Shown here: in pieces, positions 59,178 through 64,000 of the stretch
How the letters are laid out: each line of letters opens with the position of its first letter
How positions within the stretch are numbered: position 1 is the first letter of the stretch
From: Streptomyces sp. AC558_RSS880
GTDB taxonomy: Bacteria > Actinomycetota > Actinomycetes > Streptomycetales > Streptomycetaceae
Direction: 5' to 3'
NCBI RefSeq assembly: GCF_019049255.1
Contig: NZ_JAGMUJ010000084.1
Location: 62,001-126,000, forward strand
DNA length: 64,000 bases
Made by a program: the position numbers and the translations under genes
Notes under the pieces: generated by a model
What the model was told of the DNA's origin: nothing
What the model saw: only the letters and a program-made list of their open reading frames with translations
Database searches by the model: none

Positions 59178-60538
59178 GCGATGACACGATACGCCTGGTC
59201 ACGATCGGGCGGATTATCCGTCGGCGTTGGCGGCTCCTCACCGTCCTCGCCGTGGTGGGCGCGCTCGTCGGCTACGGCGCCTCGCTGCTGTTCCCGCCGC
59301 GGTACACGACGTCGGCGTCGGTACTGCTGCCGGGGGCGTGGGAGGAGCGCGAGCTGCTGACCCAGGCGGAGATCGCGACCAGTTCGGTGGTGATCGACCG
59401 CACGGCCGCCGCGCTCGGCCGGAGCGGGGCGGGCGGCGGAGAGCTGCGGGACCGGGTGAGCGCCGGGGTCGCCGACGGGAACATCATCAAGATCTCGGGC
59501 ACGGCCGACACCCCGGAGCGGGCGCAGCGGCTCTCCGACGAGGTGGCCGGGCAGTTCGTCGCCTTCGCCGCGCGGCTCACCGGCGACGACCCCGAATCGG
59601 CGGCCGGGCCGGAGGCGCTGCGGAAGAGGGTGGAGGAGACCAACCGCCGCATCACCGACCTGGCCGAGGCGGCCGATCCGGGGCGGACCGTCGAGAGCGT
59701 GCAGGCCCGCACCGAGCTCGAGAAGCTGCGGACCGCGCTGCAGGAGGCCATGAAGAAGCTGGACGAGGCCGATCCGGCGACCGACAGGGCCGGCATGGTC
59801 GTCATGGGGCCGGCGGCCCGGCCGGCCGGTGAGACACCGCCGACGAGGACGCACCTCGTCGTCGCCGGGGCGCTGCTGTTCTTCCTGCTCGCGGTCATCG
59901 GCCATCTCGCCGCCGCACGGATGAGCCGCCGGCTGCGCACCGAACCGGAGATCGCCGCGGCGCTGGGCTCGGCGCTCCTGGGTGCCGTCGACGTACCCGG
60001 TGAACGGCCCGCCCGCCGGCCGGGAGGCAGCGGCCCGTGGGCCCGGATCCGCCGGCTGCTGGGCGCCGACGTCCGGTGGGACCTGCCGGCCCCGCAGGCG
60101 TCCGGCGACGAGGCCAGCAGACGGATCCGCTACCGGCGGGTGTGCGCCCGTCTCCGGGACCGGCTGCCGGCCCCCCGGCGGCTGCTGGTCGTCGTCCCGG
60201 ACGGCGACGAGATCGCCCACCGGGCCGCCGGACGGCTCGTCGCCGAGGCCGGGAGTGATCCGCTGCTGCGGACGGTGGGGATCTCGGTCTCCCGGCCGAT
60301 GATGCCGGACCACGACGACGAGTCCGGTGCCCTGGTCGTGCTCAGCTCGGGCAGCTGGACCGCGGGGGAGCTCGCCGGCGTCGCGGAGGCGTGTGCGGAC
60401 GCGGGGCACGAGGTCGTCGGCGTCGTCGTCGCCGGCACGGTCCTGGCCCGTCCGGTACGGTCCGCCGCCCCTCCTCCCGACGACGAGGCCGCTTCGGCGC
60501 TCGCGGTTCACGGTCACGCGACGGGAGGTTCGGTGTGA
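59174..60538 (+). CDS. Wzz-like chain-length determinant protein, first copy
   Basis: 454 aa from a TTG overlapping the previous stop (TTGA). TM1 at about residues 20-40 (LLTVLAVVGALVGYGASLLF), an extracytoplasmic helical region (about 45-210) with coiled-coil tendency (ELEKLRTALQEAMKKLDEA), TM2 at about 220-240 (LVVAGALLFFLLAVIGHLAA), then a cytoplasmic domain of about 210 residues. The cytoplasmic part lies where bacterial tyrosine kinases have their P-loop domain, but the Walker A Lys is missing (RRLLVVVPDGDEIAHRAAGR). It probably regulates polymer length without kinase activity. Confidence 0.8.
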   Translation: MSDDTIRLVTIGRIIRRRWRLLTVLAVVGALVGYGASLLFPPRYTTSASVLLPGAWEERELLTQAEIATSSVVIDRTAAALGRSGAGGGELRDRVSAGVADGNIIKISGTADTPERAQRLSDEVAGQFVAFAARLTGDDPESAAGPEALRKRVEETNRRITDLAEAADPGRTVESVQARTELEKLRTALQEAMKKLDEADPATDRAGMVVMGPAARPAGETPPTRTHLVVAGALLFFLLAVIGHLAAARMSRRLRTEPEIAAALGSALLGAVDVPGERPARRPGGSGPWARIRRLLGADVRWDLPAPQASGDEASRRIRYRRVCARLRDRLPAPRRLLVVVPDGDEIAHRAAGRLVAEAGSDPLLRTVGISVSRPMMPDHDDESGALVVLSSGSWTAGELAGVAEACADAGHEVVGVVVAGTVLARPVRSAAPPPDDEAASALAVHGHATGGSV

Positions 60539-62097
60539 CGACGAACAGGGCTTCGGAGCCGTCGGCCGCCGCTCCGCTGCTGGATCTGCAGGCGCTGGTG
60601 GCCGCGGTGCGCAGGCGCCGCCGCCTCTGGTGCTCCCTGGCGCTGCTGGGGCTGCTGGCCGGCGCGGCGGTGGCGGTCCTGCTGCCGCCGCCACCGAGCG
60701 CGGTGACCAAGGTGCTGGTCGCGCATCAGGAGGACCAGCCGAACGACACCGGAACGCTGATCCGCACCGACGTCGCGCTGCTGGGGACCACGCGGATCGC
60801 CGGTGCGGCCCTGCGGTCCCTCGGCTCCCAGGAGAGCCCGGAGGACTTCATGCGGGACTACCGGGGCACCGGCCTGACCAACAACCTGCTGCAGATCGAT
60901 GTGACGGGGGACAGCGAGGCGGAGGCGGTGGCCCGCGCCGAGGCGCTGGCCGACGCGTTCGTCGCGGACCATGTGCGGCGGATACGGGAAGCCGCGAACG
61001 CCGAGGCCAAGAGCCTGCTCGACCAGCGTGACCGCATGCGGAAGGAGCTCGCCGAGGTCAACGAGGCGATCGGGGACGGACCGCCGGAGACCGACCCGAC
61101 GGCGTCGGCGGACCTCGAGTCGCTCTTCGCCCGCCGGGCCGAACTCACCTCGCGGATCGCCGACTTCGACCAGCGTGCCGCGGAGGCGCGCATGGGCACG
61201 CCCCGGCTCGTCGCCGGCACGCAGATCGTGGACGCCCCGCGCGCGGTGCGGCACTCCCTGCCCAGGATCGCCGCCACCGACGCCGCGATCGGGCTCGTCC
61301 TCGGGCTCGCCCTCGGGCTCGCGGTGGCCGCGGTCGGCGCGGTGGTGGCGGACCGCCCCGTGCTGCGGCGGGAGATCGCGGCGCACCTCGGCGCCTCGGT
61401 CATCGCGGAGCTGCCCCGCACGCGCCGCCGGCCGGCCGGGATGTGGCGGCGCCGGCGGACCCGGGCGGCACGGACACGGCTCACCGTGTCCCTGGCCCGC
61501 CGGGTACGCGGCTCCGCGGAACCGGTGTCGCTGCTGGAGCTGGGCTGTGCGCGCGACGCGAGCGTGATCGCCCTGGACGTCGCCCGGGCACTGGCGGCGG
61601 ACGGTCCGGTGACCGTCGTCGACGGCCTGCCCGGGCCGCAGCTCGCCGGCCGCCGCCCGCAGCCGGGGGACCCGGCCGTGGTCGGCGGAGAGCGTGCCGC
61701 GACCGTGCCGCCGCAGGAGCGCCGGCTCGGCGTCGGCTCGGTGGCGCCCGGCACGGCGTGGACCGACCTCCAGTACCTCGGCACCCGGACCGTGCTCGTC
61801 GTGCGGGCCGGGCACGGCAGCGCCGCATGGCTGCACACCGTGGCGCGGCAGCTCGCGGACCAGCACATCGCGGTGATCGGCGTGGTGCTGATCGACCCCG
61901 ACCCGCGGGACCGGACCGACGGCACGCTGTGGGACGGGCCGCACACCGCGCCGCGCGGCCACGGCGAGCGGCCGGCCCGGCAGAACGGCGGGGGTACCTC
62001 CCACGCCGTCCAGGCAGTGGGTGAGGGCCGGTTACGGACGGAGCGGCTGCCGATGCCGGCGGCACGGGTCCCGGACAGCGACCAGGAGGCGCGGTAG
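60535..62097 (+). CDS. Wzz/BY-kinase-like protein with degenerate P-loop, second copy
   Basis: 520 aa from a GTG overlapping the previous stop (GTGA), with GGGAGG upstream. TM1 at about 30-50 (LWCSLALLGLLAGAAVAVLL), a periplasmic-type helical region with a coiled coil (LLDQRDRMRKELAEVNEAI), TM2 at about 247-270 (AAIGLVLGLALGLAVAAVGA), then a Rossmann-like kinase-like domain. Where a Walker A would be, the sequence reads LLELGCARDASVIALDVARA, with no GKS/GKT and no C-terminal Tyr cluster. Together with the preceding protein it looks like a heteromeric length-control pair. Confidence 0.8.
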   Translation: MTTNRASEPSAAAPLLDLQALVAAVRRRRRLWCSLALLGLLAGAAVAVLLPPPPSAVTKVLVAHQEDQPNDTGTLIRTDVALLGTTRIAGAALRSLGSQESPEDFMRDYRGTGLTNNLLQIDVTGDSEAEAVARAEALADAFVADHVRRIREAANAEAKSLLDQRDRMRKELAEVNEAIGDGPPETDPTASADLESLFARRAELTSRIADFDQRAAEARMGTPRLVAGTQIVDAPRAVRHSLPRIAATDAAIGLVLGLALGLAVAAVGAVVADRPVLRREIAAHLGASVIAELPRTRRRPAGMWRRRRTRAARTRLTVSLARRVRGSAEPVSLLELGCARDASVIALDVARALAADGPVTVVDGLPGPQLAGRRPQPGDPAVVGGERAATVPPQERRLGVGSVAPGTAWTDLQYLGTRTVLVVRAGHGSAAWLHTVARQLADQHIAVIGVVLIDPDPRDRTDGTLWDGPHTAPRGHGERPARQNGGGTSHAVQAVGEGRLRTERLPMPAARVPDSDQEAR

Positions 62098-62100
62098 GAC

Positions 62101-64000
62101 ATGTGTGGCATCGCAGGCACGTACCGGTGGCCGGACGGGAAGGCCGTGACCGACCGGCTCACCGACACCCTCGCCCACCGCGGACCGGACGGGGCGGGCC
62201 GGTACAGCCACCCCGCCGGTGACGGCGAAGTGCACCTCGGGCACCGCCGGCTGGCCATCATCGACCTGTCCGGCACCGGCGCCCAGCCGATGGTCTCGGA
62301 CGGCCTCGTCCTGACGTACAACGGCGAGCTGTACAACGCGCCCGAGCTGCGCGCGGAGCTGGCGGCCGCCGGGGTGCGCTTCCGCGGCACCTCCGACACC
62401 GAGGTGCTGCTCGAGGCCTGGCGGCGCTGGGGCACGGACTGCCTGCCCCGGCTGCGCGGCATGTTCGCGTTCGGGGTCTTCGACGAGCGGACCGGGGAGC
62501 TGGTGCTCGCCCGCGACCAGCTCGGCATCAAGCCGCTGTTCCTGCTCCGGCGCGGCGGGGGTCTGGTGTTCGCCTCCGAGCTCAAGGCGCTCGCCGCCGC
62601 GACCGGCGGGTCGCTGGAGGTGGACCGTGCGGCACTGGTGGCCTCGCTGCTGTACTACTGGGTGCCGGACTCACGGTGCGCGTTCCGCGAGGCGGAGAAG
62701 CTGCCGCCGGGGAGCTGGCTGCGGTGCCGGCCCGACGGCCGGGTGGAGCGCGGCCGGTTCTGGAACCTGCGGGACGTCGCCGCCGAGGGCCGGGAGCGGG
62801 CCCGGGAGGGTGAGCGGCCGGACCTGGCCGCCGTCGTCGAGGAGTCGACCCGACGGCACCTGCTCTCCGACGTACCCGTGGCGACCTTCCTCTCCGGCGG
62901 TCTCGACTCCAGCTACCTGACCGCGCTGGCGGCCCGCGACCGGCCCGGGATCTCCGCCTACACGATCGGGTTCCGCGCCGAGGACGCCAGGTTCGAGGCG
63001 ATGCCGGACGACCTGCGGTACGCCCGGCAGGTGGCCGGGCGGTTCGGCGTCGACCTCCACGAGATCGAGATCGCCCCGAACGTGCTCGACCTGCTGCCGC
63101 GGATGACGTACCACCTGGACGAGCCGATCGGCGACCCCGCCGCGATCAACACGTTCCTGATCTGCTCGGCCGCGCGGGAGGCCGGGGTCAAGGTGATGCT
63201 CTCGGGGATGGGCGCCGACGAGCTGTTCGCCGGGTACCGCAAGCACCTGGCCAACCTGCTCGCGCTGCGCTACCAGCGCGTCCCGCGTCCCCTGCGGCGC
63301 GGGGTGTCCGGGGTCGTGGACCGGCTGCCGGTCGCCACGTCCCGCCGGGGGTACCGGTCGGTGCGCTTCGCGAAGCGGTTCCTCTCCTTCGCCGACCTGC
63401 CGGAGGAGACCGCGTTCCGGCGCAGCTACACCATGTACGACCGGGACGAGCTGCTCGCCCTGGTCGACCCGGACCTGGCCGAGGCGGTCGACGACGTGCT
63501 GACCGAGCACGCGGACACCTATCAGGACAACGACCTCGACGACTTCGTCAACCGCATGTGCCTGGGCGACGCCCGGATGTTCCTGCCGGGCCTGAACCTC
63601 GCGTACACGGACCGGTCCAGCATGGCCGCGTCGACCGAGGTGCGGGTGCCGTACGTGGACGTCGAGGTGGTGAAGGCGGCGTTCGCCGTGCCCGGCGACC
63701 GCAAGATCGTCGGACGGCAGGGCAAGGCCGTCCTCAAGGAGGCGGCCGCCTCGGTCCTGCCCCGGGAGATCGTGTACCGGCCCAAGGGGCTGTTCAGCGC
63801 CCCGCTGCGCGCCTGGATGAGCCGGGATCTGGCACCGCTGGTGCGCGAGGTGGTGCACGACGGCCTGCTCGTCGGTTCCGGGTTCCTGCGCCGCGACGCG
63901 CTGGCGCGGATGGTCGCCGAGGACGCCGCCGGGCACCGGGACTTCTCCAAGCATCTGTGGCATGTGCTGACCCTCGAGTACTGGTATCGCGACGCGACCT
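62101..64000 (+). CDS. Asparagine-synthase-like glutamine amidotransferase (partial)
   Basis: 633 codons visible; the frame runs off the window. N-terminal class II glutaminase domain begins MCGIAG (Cys2 nucleophile) with HRGPDG, LAIIDLSGTGAQPM and YNGELYN. The C-terminal synthetase domain has the PP-loop ATFLSGGLDSSYLTAL (about residue 263), LSGMGADELFAGYRKHL and EVRVPYVDVEVV. Like other AsnB paralogues in polysaccharide operons, it probably amidates a uronic acid or another carboxyl group in the polymer rather than free aspartate; this is inferred from position, 3 bp after the Wzz-like gene. Confidence 0.9.
   Translation, partial: MCGIAGTYRWPDGKAVTDRLTDTLAHRGPDGAGRYSHPAGDGEVHLGHRRLAIIDLSGTGAQPMVSDGLVLTYNGELYNAPELRAELAAAGVRFRGTSDTEVLLEAWRRWGTDCLPRLRGMFAFGVFDERTGELVLARDQLGIKPLFLLRRGGGLVFASELKALAAATGGSLEVDRAALVASLLYYWVPDSRCAFREAEKLPPGSWLRCRPDGRVERGRFWNLRDVAAEGRERAREGERPDLAAVVEESTRRHLLSDVPVATFLSGGLDSSYLTALAARDRPGISAYTIGFRAEDARFEAMPDDLRYARQVAGRFGVDLHEIEIAPNVLDLLPRMTYHLDEPIGDPAAINTFLICSAAREAGVKVMLSGMGADELFAGYRKHLANLLALRYQRVPRPLRRGVSGVVDRLPVATSRRGYRSVRFAKRFLSFADLPEETAFRRSYTMYDRDELLALVDPDLAEAVDDVLTEHADTYQDNDLDDFVNRMCLGDARMFLPGLNLAYTDRSSMAASTEVRVPYVDVEVVKAAFAVPGDRKIVGRQGKAVLKEAAASVLPREIVYRPKGLFSAPLRAWMSRDLAPLVREVVHDGLLVGSGFLRRDALARMVAEDAAGHRDFSKHLWHVLTLEYWYRDAT

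Overview
The window is high-GC actinobacterial DNA and almost certainly comes from a Streptomyces. Codon third positions are nearly all G or C. Genes are packed with ATGA and GTGA stop/start overlaps, many start codons are GTG or TTG, and the gene families are typical of the genus. There is no rRNA, tRNA or CRISPR array and no intact insertion sequence.

The centre (about 4.4-31.3 kb) is a complete antimycin-type depsipeptide cluster of the long form, with all of antA to antQ. Four transcription units are visible: antBA (+), antCDE (-), antGFQ (+) and antHIJKLMNOP (-). Tryptophan is opened by AntN, and AntP yields anthranilate. AntF loads anthranilate on the carrier AntG, and the PaaABCDE-like oxygenase AntHIJKL turns it into 3-aminosalicylate. 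AntC (C-A-T-C-A-KR-T) adds threonine and a reduced 2-oxo acid. AntD (KS-AT-ACP-TE) extends with an alkylmalonyl unit supplied through AntE and releases the dilactone. AntM, AntO and AntB carry out reduction, formyl-related chemistry and O-acylation, and AntQ primes the carriers. AntA is the cluster ECF sigma factor. A PAS-LuxR regulator lies next to antA, and a matching operator-like palindrome lies between antB and antC.

Left of the cluster (0-4.2 kb) are a small membrane protein, degraded remnants and a CHAP/SLT peptidoglycan hydrolase of phage style. Right of it (31.4-43.5 kb) are regulators and housekeeping or accessory genes: a PAS-LuxR protein, an XRE-type regulator, a membrane protein, a 2H phosphoesterase, an ECF41 sigma factor with an NmrA-like oxidoreductase, a truncated LysR gene, a VOC protein, a membrane spermidine-synthase-like protein, a SpoIIE-type phosphatase, a frameshifted Fur-family gene and a His-rich metal-binding protein.

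From 43.8 to 54.1 kb lies the least familiar locus. A tightly coupled operon (LysA-like decarboxylase, cysteine-synthase/rhodanese fusion, SufS-like enzyme, then a methyltransferase) diverges from a peptide/nickel-type ABC importer whose promoter carries a Zur-like palindrome. I read this as a candidate zinc-responsive small-metallophore or sulfur-containing metabolite system.

The right end (55-64 kb) is the start of an exopolysaccharide operon: polyprenyl glycosylphosphotransferase, nucleotide-sugar dehydrogenase, glycosyltransferase, two Wzz-like proteins and an asparagine-synthase-like amidotransferase that runs off the window.
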